Source of the DNA: Prevotella dentasini JCM 15908
Lineage (GTDB): Bacteria; Bacteroidota; Bacteroidia; Bacteroidales; Bacteroidaceae
NCBI RefSeq assembly: GCF_000614065.1
Contig: NZ_BAKG01000007.1
Coordinates: 1 to 64,000 of the forward strand
Direction of reading: 5' to 3'
Length of the DNA stretch: 64,000 nucleotides
The notes under the pieces are model-generated. The model was not told the origin of the DNA, searched no databases, and worked only from the letters and a program-made list of their open reading frames with translations. Within the stretch, counting starts at the first letter, position 1; each line of letters starts with the position of its first letter. Shown here in pieces: positions 26,820 through 35,855 of the stretch. A program made the position numbers and the translations under genes.

Positions 26820-28220
26820 CTACATAATGTGCAGCCAGCGCAGAATATCGTTCAGGTTGGCAACAACCATAAGGAGGATAAGAATCGTAATGCCGACATA
26901 CTCGGCACGTATCATGAACTTTTCGGACGGCTTGCGGCGGGTTATCAGCTCGTAGAGAAGGAACATGACGTGTCCGCCGTCAAGGGCAGGAATCGGGAGA
27001 ATGTTCATTACCGCAAGGATGATACTGAGGAAGGCAGTCATGTTCCAGAACATGTACCAGTCCCAGTACGGGGGGAAGAGGCTGCCGATAGCACCGAATC
27101 CGCCAAGGCTCTTCACACCGTCGGCGGAGGCGAGGTAGCGGAAATTGCCCACGTAGCCGCGGAGGATGTTCATGCTGTAGCGCACGCCTGCCGGAAAGCT
27201 CTCGAAGAAGGAGTAGGTCTCGACGGTCGGCTTGTAGTAGGAGGCGAGGCTGCTCTCCACCACGCCTAACTTGAGGTCGGGCGTGAGTACGACGCGGGCG
27301 GTGTCGGAAGCAGTCGCTCCCTTGTGCCGGAAGACAATGGTTGCGGTGCGCACAGCCATGGAATCACGGTGCGTGTTCTTCACCGTCATCACGTCGTTGA
27401 GTATGCCTATCTGGTAGTGCCAGTCGCTCCAAGTGCTGACAACCTTTCCGTTGACGGACTTGATGACGTCGCCCGGCCGCATGCCTGCCTTGGCTGCCGC
27501 GCTGCCTTGGGCCACGCTGTCTATGCGCGTGGGCAGATAAGGCTCGGCAAAGAGCGGACGCTGCTTAATCATCGAGAGCATATCCATCTCGCCCGAAAGC
27601 GCAATGCTCACCTTCTTGCCGTTCCGGAGCACGTCGACACGCTTTGCCTGTGCTATCTGCCGGAAGAAGTCGCCGTTCACGTTGAGGTATTCCTTGAACG
27701 GGCCTTGGTCGGTTCCTATCATCACGTCGTGGTCGTGGAATCCGAGGGCCTTTGCATCGGCATTGAAGCGCATGCCCATCGACATGTCAGCCACCTTATA
27801 GTAGCTGTGCCCCCACGCGAACATCATCATCGAATAGATGAAGAGGGCAAGGAGGAAGTTGACCAGCACGCCGCCCACCATGACGAGCAGCCGCTGCCAT
27901 GCCGGCTTGATGCGGAACTCCCACGGCTCGGGTTCTTTCTTCATCTGTTCGGTATCGAAGCTCTCGTCTATCATTCCGGCAATCTTGCAATAGCCGCCCA
28001 AGGGCAGCCAGCCTATGCCGTAGGTGGTTTCGCTGTTCTTGGGCTTCCAGCTGAAGAGGCTTCCCTTCCATTTCCCGACAGACATATCGAAGAATACAAA
28101 GAACTTCTCCACTCTTATACCGAAGAGCTTTGCGAAGAACATGTGTCCGCCTTCGTGGAGGAGGACAAGCAGAGAGATGGCCAGAATAAACTGGAGGACT
28201 CTGATTAGTATCGTTTCCAT
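26820..28220 (-). CDS. rseP: Site-2 intramembrane metalloprotease RseP
   Basis: RseP-type proteases cut transmembrane anti-sigma factors or signal peptides inside the membrane. The 466-residue protein has the zinc motif HEGGH at 22-26 in the first helix. The second metal-ligand motif LDGGHVMF lies near the C-terminus. Two PDZ-like regions occur between them, the second recognisable at AAAKAGMRPGDVIKSVNGK (about 236-254). Four membrane segments are visible. It follows dxr in the minus-strand operon (39-bp gap). The natural substrate is unknown. Confidence 0.94.
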   Translation of the reverse strand: METILIRVLQFILAISLLVLLHEGGHMFFAKLFGIRVEKFFVFFDMSVGKWKGSLFSWKPKNSETTYGIGWLPLGGYCKIAGMIDESFDTEQMKKEPEPWEFRIKPAWQRLLVMVGGVLVNFLLALFIYSMMMFAWGHSYYKVADMSMGMRFNADAKALGFHDHDVMIGTDQGPFKEYLNVNGDFFRQIAQAKRVDVLRNGKKVSIALSGEMDMLSMIKQRPLFAEPYLPTRIDSVAQGSAAAKAGMRPGDVIKSVNGKVVSTWSDWHYQIGILNDVMTVKNTHRDSMAVRTATIVFRHKGATASDTARVVLTPDLKLGVVESSLASYYKPTVETYSFFESFPAGVRYSMNILRGYVGNFRYLASADGVKSLGGFGAIGSLFPPYWDWYMFWNMTAFLSIILAVMNILPIPALDGGHVMFLLYELITRRKPSEKFMIRAEYVGITILILLMVVANLNDILRWLHIM

Positions 28221-28259
28221 TAATCGTTTATAGGGTTTTGTGAATAATCGTTTTATACC

Positions 28260-29417
28260 TTATCGCCCTGCCATCAGTTCGGTGGCGATACGCCGTGCCT
28301 CGGCATCGGTCTGGAGATAGACGTCGAGGTCGGGGTTGGCATCGAAGGTGGCGCACTGCATGGTCTGCCCGATGATGTCGCCCATGGCGAGGAACGAGCA
28401 CTGGCCCTTGCGGAATCCTTCGTTTACTATCTCGTTGGCGGCGTTGACGATACACGGCATGTTGCCGCCCTTGGCTATGGCCTCGTAGGCCATGGCGAGG
28501 CACTTGAACTTATCTACGTCGGGTTCAAAGAACTCCAAAGGCTGCCTGAAGAGGTCGAGGCGGTCGCCCTTGAGGGTCAGACGCTCGGGGAAGGAGAAGG
28601 CATACTGTATCGGCAGGCGCATGTCGGGGACGCCCAGCTGTGCCTTCACGCCGCCGTCGCGGAACTGTACGCCGCTGTGGACGATGGACTGCGGATGGAT
28701 GAGCACCTGAATCTTTTCGGCAGGCACGCCGAAGAGCCATTTGGCCTCTATCACCTCGAAGCCCTTGTTCATCAGCGAGGCGGAGTCGATGGTTATCTTC
28801 GCCCCCATGTCCCACGTAGGGTGCTTGAGTGCGTCGGCCGCGGTAACGTCTTGGAGCTGCTCATGGCTGTAGAGGCGGAACGGGCCGCCCGAGCAGGTGA
28901 GGAGAATCTTCTCTATCTCGTTCTGGTCTTCGCCTACAAGGCTCTGGAAGATGGCACTGTGCTCGCTGTCTACGGGCAGGATGGGCACATGATACTGCTG
29001 TGCAAGCTGACAGATTAGCTCTCCGGCGACGACGAGGGTCTCCTTGTTGGCAAGGCAAATCTTCTTGCGTGCCTTGATGGCATGGATGGTCGGGGTCAGC
29101 CCGGAGAAGCCCACCATGGCCGTGAGCACCATGCTGACGGGTTCGGCACCGACTATCTGGTCGAGCGCGTCGTGGCCTGCATAGACCTTTATGTCGGGCT
29201 GGTCTTCGAGTTCCCTGACCAGAGGTTCGTAATACTTCTCGTTGGCTATGACGACCGCTGCGGGACGGAACTTCCGGGCCTGTGCGGCAAGCTCCTGCCA
29301 GCGGTTGTTGGCGGTAAGTGCGTAGGCTTCGTAGAGGTCGGGGTGCTGCTCTATCACGTCGAGAGCCTGCGTGCCGATGCTGCCTGTGGAGCCGAGGATG
29401 CAGATTTGTTGTTTCAT
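28260..29417 (-). CDS. dxr: 1-deoxy-D-xylulose 5-phosphate reductoisomerase
   Basis: Dxr (IspC) converts DXP to MEP with NADPH, the first committed step of the non-mevalonate isoprenoid pathway, in the cytoplasm. The 385-residue enzyme opens with the NADPH-binding ILGSTGSIGTQALDV (about 7-21). It has LANKETLVVAGE (about 122-133), the metal-site region PVDSEHSAIFQSL (about 149-161), and SCTIDS-type residues seen as KITIDSASLMNKG (about 206-218). The frame is intact. It lies between rimM and rseP. Confidence 0.97.
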   Translation of the reverse strand: MKQQICILGSTGSIGTQALDVIEQHPDLYEAYALTANNRWQELAAQARKFRPAAVVIANEKYYEPLVRELEDQPDIKVYAGHDALDQIVGAEPVSMVLTAMVGFSGLTPTIHAIKARKKICLANKETLVVAGELICQLAQQYHVPILPVDSEHSAIFQSLVGEDQNEIEKILLTCSGGPFRLYSHEQLQDVTAADALKHPTWDMGAKITIDSASLMNKGFEVIEAKWLFGVPAEKIQVLIHPQSIVHSGVQFRDGGVKAQLGVPDMRLPIQYAFSFPERLTLKGDRLDLFRQPLEFFEPDVDKFKCLAMAYEAIAKGGNMPCIVNAANEIVNEGFRKGQCSFLAMGDIIGQTMQCATFDANPDLDVYLQTDAEARRIATELMAGR

Positions 29418-29513
29418 TTCCGTTTGAAGGGTGAGGGGGTTGGATGATGGGGGATGAGTGACGATGGGCGGTTATGGGACGGAGGACGATACGGGCCTCG
29501 GGGATGCTCGCCG

Positions 29514-30038
29514 TCAAAGTTCGAGGAGACCTTCGGGGATATGGGCCTTTATCGTTCGGCAGGTGGTGTCCATGTCGGTGATGAGCTCGCTGCTGGCAGG
29601 GACGAGAAGGTCTGTGCCCGACGGCGTGCGGACCTCGAAGAGGATATTGGCGGTGGTATCGTCGACAGACTGGATTTCGCCTATGACCTGACCGCTACGG
29701 GCATCTTGAAGCGTGAAGCCGACGATTTGCGCCCACGAAAGGGAGTCGCCGCCGGCGGCTTCGGCAAGGCGGCAGGGGAAGTAGACGATGCTGCCGGTCA
29801 GCTGCCGTGCCTGCTCGGCAGTGTCGACGTCGCAGAATTTCATCAGGACTATCTCGTCGGAACGAAAGCGGTACTCGTCCATGAAGAACGGGACGAGGAT
29901 GCCTTCCATGTCGAGGACGAGGTAGGCGGCATCGGCACGGTCGAAAACGTCGTCGGAGTACTGCATCTGCAATTCTCCGTGCACGCCGTGCGGCTTACCG
30001 ATGCGGCCTATTCTGTAGACTTCTTCTTTCCTTATCAT
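29514..30038 (-). CDS. rimM: Ribosome maturation factor RimM
   Basis: RimM binds ribosomal protein S19 and helps mature the 30S subunit head. The 174-residue product opens with RIGRIGKPHGVHGELQM, the typical N-terminal barrel start. Its C-terminal PRC-barrel half contains SLSWAQIVGFTLQDARSGQVIGEIQSV and ends LLVPASSELITDMD. It sits between murA and dxr in the minus-strand operon, an arrangement common in Bacteroidales. Confidence 0.93.
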   Translation of the reverse strand: MIRKEEVYRIGRIGKPHGVHGELQMQYSDDVFDRADAAYLVLDMEGILVPFFMDEYRFRSDEIVLMKFCDVDTAEQARQLTGSIVYFPCRLAEAAGGDSLSWAQIVGFTLQDARSGQVIGEIQSVDDTTANILFEVRTPSGTDLLVPASSELITDMDTTCRTIKAHIPEGLLEL

Positions 30039-30075
30039 TAGTGTTGTTGGGGGTTAAGGGAGGCCGGGGAGTCTC

Positions 30076-31387
30076 TCAGGCCAGCTCCACTCTCCTGATG
30101 TTTGCCCCGAGAGCGTTGAGGCGGTGCTCAATGTCTTCGTATCCGCGGTCTATCTGGGCGATGTTGTCGATGCGGCTGGTTCCGCGCGCGGAGAGGGCGG
30201 CGATGAGCAGGGCGATGCCTGCGCGTATGTCGGGACTTGACATGCGCCCGGCGTGGAGGGTGAGGCTGTGGTCGTGCCCGACGACTACGGCGCGGTGGGG
30301 GTCGCAGAGAATGATTTGCGCGCCCATGTCTATGAGCTTGTCGACGAAGAAGAGGCGGCTCTCGAACATCTTCTGGTGGAAGAGTACGCTGCCGCGTGCC
30401 TGCGTGGCTACTACGAGGAGGACGGATATGAGGTCGGGGGTGAGTCCGGGCCACGGTGCGTCGCTGATGGTCATGATGGTTCCGTCGATGAATGTGTCGA
30501 CGGCATAGTGGTCCTGCCGCGGATGATGAGGTCGTCACCCTCCTCGACAATCTGCACTCCGAGGCGGCGGAAGGCGTCGGGGATGAGCCCGAGGTGGCGT
30601 ACGGCTGCGTCCTTGATTCTTATTCCGTCGCCTATCATGGCTGCCATGCCTATGAAGGAGCCTACTTCTATCATGTCGGGGAGGATGGTGTGCTCTGCTC
30701 CGTGAAGGCTTCCGACTCCCCTGATGGTGAGGAGGTTGCTGGCTATGCCGCTGATTTGTGCTCCCATGGAGTTGAGCAGGTGGCAGAGCTGCTGGATGTA
30801 AGGCTCGCAGGCTGCGTTGTATATGGTGGTGGTTCCCTCGGCGAGCACGGCTGCATGATGATGTTGGCCGTGCCGGTAACGGATGCCTCGTCGAGGAGCA
30901 TGTCGGTGCCGGTGAGCTTGTCGGCCTTTATCTCGTAGACGTTGCGGTCTTCGACGTGTCCGAAGCGTGCGCCGAGGTTCTTGAATCCGAGGAAGTGGGT
31001 GTCGAGCCTGCGCCGCCCTATCTTGTCGCCTCCGGGCTTTGCGACGGTGGCCTTGCCGAAGCGGCCGAGCAGCGGGCCGAACATGAGCACGCTGCCGCGG
31101 AGGGAGGAGCATTTGCTGACGAACTCCTCGGTCTCGAGATAGCCGAGGTTGATGTCGTCGGCGAGGAAGGAGTAGTCGTTGGGGGCGAGCTTGCGGACCT
31201 TGACCCCGATGTCCTGCAAGAGCCTGATGAGGTTGTTGACGTCGAGGATGTCGGGTATGTTGCGGATGATGACTTCCGCAGGGGTGAGGAGTGTGGCGCA
31301 AATTACCTCCAGTGCTTCGTTCTTGGCTCCCTGCGGTGTGATGGTTCCGCTGAGCCGGTGTCCGCCTTCGATGATAAAGGATTCCAT
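30076..31387 (-). CDS. murA: UDP-GlcNAc 1-carboxyvinyltransferase MurA (two frameshifts in this sequence)
   Basis: MurA transfers enolpyruvate from PEP to UDP-GlcNAc, the first committed peptidoglycan step. Three frames are needed. They are [26 protein letters not shown] to about residue 178, then [19 protein letters not shown] through [12 protein letters not shown], then [20 protein letters not shown] to the end. Breaks lie near 30854 (ATCATGCAGCCG for ATCATGGCAGCCG) and near 30516 (GGCAGGACC for GGCCAGGACC). Adding one base at each gives 437 residues. The usual cysteine of MurA (the loop after GALGGRPVD-like sequence) appears replaced, since the segment reads [12 protein letters not shown]. 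This suggests the aspartate-type, fosfomycin-resistant form. Essential gene, so the breaks are probably errors. Confidence 0.9.
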
Positions 31388-31391
31388 TGTT

Positions 31392-31996
31392 CTATCGTCT
31401 TTTCTTGTTGTTTTGCTGTGGCTGTACGAGGTCTCGCTCGGATATTTTGCTGAACTTGAAGGTGCTGAGGTCGAGCTGTATCTTGCCGTCGGTGTACCGG
31501 GCGAGGTCTGAGGCTACCTTCTCGTTGTCGGCAGAGCCGTGGCTCCACTGCATGAGGCTGCGCTTCATCTGGTTGGCGACGAGCCGGGTCAGCTCGTCGC
31601 GCTCTTCCCCGGGCTGCATTTCCTTGAGCCGGCCGAAGAGGGACGACATGATTCTGCCGTAGTGGCGCACGGGGGTGTCGCCGGCCGGATAGTCCATCGG
31701 CTCCGGCCTGCGGGCTATCTGTGCGGCTTGGGAGACGTCGCAGGGATAGTCGATGTCGAGGCGGAAGCCTGCCATGATGGCGAGGTGGTCCCAGAGCTTC
31801 TGCATGTAGTCTGCATTGTCGCGGTTCTGGGGGTTCATGTTGTCCATGACCGCGACGATGGTCTCGGCACACTGCTGCCGCTCCTCCTTGGTGGGGAGGG
31901 TGATGGCGTGGTCTATCATCTTCTGTATCTCGCGCCGTATCCGGGGAGGATGAGCCTCTCGCGCTGTGTATTGTAATCCAGTCCGTCTATGTTCAT
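31392..31996 (-). CDS. DUF4290 family protein (frameshifted in this sequence)
   Basis: This is a conserved Bacteroidetes protein of unknown function usually found before murA and rimM. The expected N-terminus MNIDGLDYNTQRERLILPGYG starts at 31996 in one frame. REIQKMIDHAITLPTKEERQQCAETI and the remainder are in another. They meet near 31936, where TACGGCGCGAG should read TACGGGCGCGAG. One added G gives 201 residues. The C-terminus is basic and glutamine-rich (QPQQNNKKRR). No membrane helix is seen. It is the first gene of the murA operon. Confidence 0.85.
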
Positions 31997-32048
31997 ATCT
32001 CTTTGATGTTTTTTCCTTTTGCTGATAGGGTGTGAATAATGGCTGCGA

Positions 32049-32208
32049 TACCCCACGGGTTATATGTCGCCGCACCCCACTCGTGGGGTACCGGAATACC
32101 CCACGGGTGGGGTAGTCTGCAAAATAAATTATTTTGCAAGGCCGCCGTCTCGTGCCCTCTCTTGGCCGCCGCCGGGGGCCGGGGGCGGAGGGGTACTCGT
32201 GGGGTATG
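32049..32208. repeat. CCCCAC-GTGGGG palindromic repeats between tsaB and the DUF4290 gene
   Basis: Related elements occur at 32049 (TACCCCACGGGTTATATG), 32073-32090 (CACCCCACTCGTGGGGTA), 32097-32114 (TACCCCACGGGTGGGGTA) and 32189-32208 (GGGGTACTCGTGGGGTATGG). A GCAAAATAA-A-TTATTTTGC palindrome follows at 32119-32137. The same core forms the tandem array at 58.4 kb. Minus-strand hairpins here could stop tsaB transcripts. Confidence 0.6.
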
Positions 32209-32232
32209 GCGGCAGTCCTTTGCTGCCGGCTG

Positions 32233-32924
32233 TCAGAGCAGCGGGCGGGCCTGCTTGGCCACGAAGTCCTTCAGATAGAAGGGCACGAAGTAGGCGACGT
32301 CTTCCAGTCTTCCGTCGAGCATGCGCTTCTCCGCGAGGGGCATCATGTTCTTCGCCAGCGGCTCTATGCCCTTGATGAAGCGGGCGTTCGGGTGGGCGAT
32401 GGTCTCCATGCACTTCTCCGCGCCGTTGCCGAAGAAGTAGACGGGCCCGCGGCCGAGGTATTCCCTGTAGGTCTCCGCATCGACGATGTCGGCCTGAACG
32501 GGCCGTATTTCCCTGAGGCTGCGGTCGAACACCTGCGCGTAGACCTCCATGCGGCGCGCGTCGAGCATGGGGACGAGCAGCGCGTCGTCCTCTATCTCCT
32601 CGTGGCGGAGCAGCACCGGCACGCAGAGCAGCTCGGGCGTAGGGACGGCTATGAGCGGGATGCCGTAGCCGTAGCAGACGCCCTTCGCCATCGAGTGCCG
32701 ACGCGCAGCCCCGTGTACGACCCCGGCCCGCAGCTGACCGCCACCGCGTCGACGGGGATGGCGTGGCTGTCGGCAAACGAGAGGGCCTCGTCGACGAACG
32801 TGCCGAGCCGCTCCGTGTGCCCGTGGCCCTCGCGGCTCTCGTCGTGGTATATGCACCTGCCGTCCTCCGACAGGGCTATCGAGCATACGTCCGTGCTCGT
32901 CTCAATGTTCAATATGCAAGACAT
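32233..32924 (-). CDS. tsaB: tRNA t(6)A biosynthesis protein TsaB (frameshifted in this sequence)
   Basis: TsaB is the scaffold partner of TsaD in making N6-threonylcarbamoyladenosine on tRNAs that read ANN codons. The N-terminal frame gives MSCILNIETSTDVCSIALS and ends near SCGPGSYTGLRVGT, both family hallmarks of this ASKHA-fold protein. The rest (MAKGVCYGYGIPLIAV, LVPMLDARRMEVYAQVF) lies in another frame. At about 32695 GGCACTCGATGG should read GGCACCTCGATGG. One added C gives 230 residues. It is transcribed divergently from yicC. Confidence 0.92.
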
Positions 32925-32954
32925 GATTTCGGGAATATCGCATTAAATAACGTG

Positions 32955-32962
32955 CAAAATTA
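32955..32962 (-). promoter_or_regulatory. -7 box of the tsaB promoter
   Basis: The minus strand reads TAATTTTG, 31 bp before the tsaB start, matching TAnnTTTG. No good -33 element at the usual distance. Confidence 0.5.
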
Positions 32963-32984
32963 GTCTTTTTTCCTGCAAAATTCG

Positions 32985-32992
32985 TACATTTG
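32985..32992 (+). promoter_or_regulatory. -7 box of the yicC-gmk promoter
   Basis: TACATTTG matches TAnnTTTG, 26 bp before the yicC start. The -33 element is unclear. It is divergent from the tsaB promoter. Confidence 0.55.
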
Positions 32993-33017
32993 CAGAAATT
33001 TAACGCGATAAAGCCAA

Positions 33018-33896
33018 ATGATACTATCAATGACAGGCTACGGCAAAGCTGTCGTCGCCTACAAGGAAAAGAAAATCAACGTAGAGATTAAGTCGCTCAA
33101 CAGCAAGACGCTCGACCTCTCCGTACGCATCGCACCCCTCTACAGGGAGAAGGAAATGGACATGCGGCACCTCATTGCCAAGAACCTCGAACGGGGAAAG
33201 GTAGACTTCTCCATCTGGACGGAGAAGGAAGCCGGGACCGAGGCAGCCGCCATCAATGCCGCGCTGGTAGACAACTACTACCGGCAGCTGAAGCAGATAG
33301 CCGGCAAGTCGGGCATCCCCGAGCCGCAAGACTGGTTCGCCACCCTCCTCCGGCTGCCCGACGTAACGGCCAAGACCGAGACCGAAGTGCTTGAAGACGA
33401 GGAGTGGGAGGCAGTGCAGAGAGCCGTCGGCGAGGCCATCAGCCGGCTCATGGACTTCCGCCGGCAGGAAGGAGCCGCACTGGAGCGCAAGTTCACCGAG
33501 AAGATAGACAACATCGAGGCCCTCCTGAAGAGCATCGTGCCGTTCGAGGAAAGCCGCGTGCCGAAGATAAAGGAGCGCATCATCGAAGGACTCAAGCAGA
33601 TTTCGGCCGTTGACTACGATGCCAACCGCCTCGAGCAGGAGCTTATCTACTACATCGAGAAGCTCGACATCAGCGAGGAGAAGCAGCGGCTGGCCAACCA
33701 TCTCGCCTACTTCCGCGAGACAATGAAGGAGACCGGGCACGGAATAGGAAAGAAGCTCGGATTCATCGCACAGGAGATGGGGCGCGAAATCAACACCACG
33801 GGGTCAAAGAGCAACCACGCCGAGATGCAGAACATCGTCGTCAGGATGAAGGACGAGCTGGAGCAGATAAAGGAGCAGGTGCTCAACGCGCTGTAG
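33018..33896 (+). CDS. yicC: YicC family endoribonuclease
   Basis: YicC-family proteins are metal-dependent endoribonucleases implicated in small-RNA turnover. The 292-residue product opens with SMTGYGKAVVAYKEKKINVEIKSLNSKTLDL, the conserved N-terminal domain start. It ends with the DUF1732-type region RLANHLAYFRETMKETGHGIGKKLGFIAQEMGREINTTGSKSNHAEMQ. The frame is intact. It is followed by gmk after 32 bp, the usual neighbour. Confidence 0.93.
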   Translation: MILSMTGYGKAVVAYKEKKINVEIKSLNSKTLDLSVRIAPLYREKEMDMRHLIAKNLERGKVDFSIWTEKEAGTEAAAINAALVDNYYRQLKQIAGKSGIPEPQDWFATLLRLPDVTAKTETEVLEDEEWEAVQRAVGEAISRLMDFRRQEGAALERKFTEKIDNIEALLKSIVPFEESRVPKIKERIIEGLKQISAVDYDANRLEQELIYYIEKLDISEEKQRLANHLAYFRETMKETGHGIGKKLGFIAQEMGREINTTGSKSNHAEMQNIVVRMKDELEQIKEQVLNAL

Positions 33897-33928
33897 GAAA
33901 GCCCCTCCCAAAACACGAAAGACAAAGC

Positions 33929-34603
33929 ATGAACGACATATCAACCAACATTCCGTCAGGCACTACCTCCTCCCCGGAGCGGCAGGGAGAGACTCCCGAA
34001 AGGAGCAGGGGTAGGTTAATCATCTTCTCCGCGCCCTCCGGCTCGGGCAAGAGTACCATCGTACAATGGCTGATGCAGGAGCATCCCGAACTCAACCTTG
34101 CCTTTTCCATCAGCTGCACCACCCGCGCACCGCGCGGAACAGAGCAGAACGGCGTGGAGTACATCTTCCTCTCTCCCGACGAGTTCAGGCAGAGAATACA
34201 GGCGGGCGACTTCCTCGAATACGAAGAGGTCTATCCCGGCCGATTCTACGGGACGCTGAAGCCGCAGGTGGAAAGCCAGTCGGCTGCCGGACAGAACGTA
34301 GTCTTCGACGTAGACGTGAAGGGCGGCTGCAACATCAAGGATTATTATGGCAGCCGCGCCCTCAGCATCTTCATCCAGCCACCCTCGGTAGCCGAGCTTC
34401 GCAGGCGTCTCGAAGGCCGCCGGACCGATACGCCCGAGGCCATAGAGAACCGTCTCGCCAAGGCGGAATACGAACTGACCTTTGCCGGTAAGTTCGACAG
34501 AATCGTCGTCAACGACGATTTGGACAAGGCAAAGCAGGAGGCATACGAGGCGATAAAGACGTTTCTGTCCTCCCCGAAACCTTCACAGGGAAGGAACGCA
34601 TAG
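33929..34603 (+). CDS. gmk: Guanylate kinase
   Basis: Gmk phosphorylates GMP to GDP with ATP in the cytoplasm. The 224-residue enzyme has the P-loop SGSGKST (37-43). The GMP-binding region SCTTRAPRGTEQNGVEYIFLS (about 60-80) and EYEEVYPGRFYGT (about 97-109) also match. The first 28 residues (rich in S, T, P and E) extend beyond the usual start. An internal start closer to the P-loop is possible, but no ATG lies there, so the extension is probably real or non-conserved. Confidence 0.95.
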   Translation: MNDISTNIPSGTTSSPERQGETPERSRGRLIIFSAPSGSGKSTIVQWLMQEHPELNLAFSISCTTRAPRGTEQNGVEYIFLSPDEFRQRIQAGDFLEYEEVYPGRFYGTLKPQVESQSAAGQNVVFDVDVKGGCNIKDYYGSRALSIFIQPPSVAELRRRLEGRRTDTPEAIENRLAKAEYELTFAGKFDRIVVNDDLDKAKQEAYEAIKTFLSSPKPSQGRNA

Positions 34604-34702
34604 CCATGGGCAACTCCACAGCATCCTATCCGCTTCCCATGCACGTTGCCCGAACACGGGAACCGCATAGGATGCTCCACGACAAGCCTAATATCCATCT
34701 GC

Positions 34703-35728
34703 ATGACAACAATGAATGAAGAAAGAAAACAAAGAGCAGGAAGAAACCGTACTTTAACCATTGAGGCAGAAGAACGCCCCCTGCTGGAGTCGATGATAGA
34801 CTCCGAGGCTGCCCTTTGCCGTGAATTTCGTGATGACATGATTGTCAATGGCGATGTGATGAGCTGTCTGAGCCACATTCCCGACGGATATTTCGACCTG
34901 ATAATAATAGACCCGCCCTACAATCTGGACAAAGACTTCCATGGCAACAAGTTTTCCGCCATGCGGACCGGCCAGTACGAGGATTATCTGCGGAGCTGGT
35001 TCTACCCCGTTTGCGACAAGCTGAAAGCCGACGGGACGCTCTACATGTGCGGCGACTGGAAATGCACGTCGTCCATGCAGCGTGTCATAGAAGAGAAGCT
35101 GACGGTTCTGAACAGGATTTCGTGGCAACGGGAGAAAGGGCGAGGCGCAAAGACCAACTGGAAGAACAGCATGGAGGATATATGGTTTGCCGTCAAGAAC
35201 CCGAAAGACTATTACTTCAACGTCGAGGCCGTCAAGATGAAGCGGCGAGTCGTTGCCCCCTACCGCGTCAACGGACGGCCCAAGGACTGGGAGGAGACAG
35301 AGGCGGGCGACTTCCGCATCACCTGCCCGTCCAATTTCTGGGACGATATAAGCGTCCCCTTTTGGTCAATGCCCGAGAATACCGACCATCCCACGCAGAA
35401 ACCCGAGAAACTTTATGCCAAGCTCATGCTCGCCTCCTCGCGTGAGGGCGACAGGGTCTTCGACCCGTTCCTCGGAAGCGGCACGGCGGCAGTGGTTGCC
35501 AAGAAACTGGGCAGACGCTTTTTCGGTGTGGAAATCAACCGCGAGTATTGCTTGTGGGCAGTCAAGCGGCTCCTCAATTCTGCTCAAGACACTTCTATCC
35601 AAGGCTATGCCGACGGTGTGTTTTGGGAAAGAAACTCCCTGAACGCGCAGAAGAGGCAAGGCAGGGGTTCCACCCGGCACATTCCACCTTTACCTTTTCT
35701 ATGCCGGCAGGGCAGCCTTTCTAAATAA
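34703..35728 (+). CDS. Orphan beta-class DNA methyltransferase
   Basis: The product (341 residues from the ATG at 34703, or 338 from 34712) is a SAM-dependent amino-methyltransferase acting on DNA adenine-N6 or cytosine-N4. The catalytic motif IV IIDPPYN (68-74) comes before the SAM-binding motif I FDPFLGSGT (about 262-270), the order of the beta class. Between them lies the likely target-recognition region (about 125-235). The motif PENTDHPTQKPEKLYAKL precedes motif I as in type II and III enzymes. No restriction endonuclease is adjacent, so it probably acts alone. It interrupts the common gmk-nadD pair. The basic tail (about 315-341) is not conserved-looking. Confidence 0.88.
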   Translation: MTTMNEERKQRAGRNRTLTIEAEERPLLESMIDSEAALCREFRDDMIVNGDVMSCLSHIPDGYFDLIIIDPPYNLDKDFHGNKFSAMRTGQYEDYLRSWFYPVCDKLKADGTLYMCGDWKCTSSMQRVIEEKLTVLNRISWQREKGRGAKTNWKNSMEDIWFAVKNPKDYYFNVEAVKMKRRVVAPYRVNGRPKDWEETEAGDFRITCPSNFWDDISVPFWSMPENTDHPTQKPEKLYAKLMLASSREGDRVFDPFLGSGTAAVVAKKLGRRFFGVEINREYCLWAVKRLLNSAQDTSIQGYADGVFWERNSLNAQKRQGRGSTRHIPPLPFLCRQGSLSK

Positions 35729-35855
35729 GATTCAGGCCACAGGCGTCGTGCAGAACGCATCACGGAAATTCTCCGGAACACAAAAGACTGACGGCTATAG
35801 CCGCCACACCGAAAAGGCTCCGCCTGTTCTCCTTCCCACAAACAAGCATAGACAA

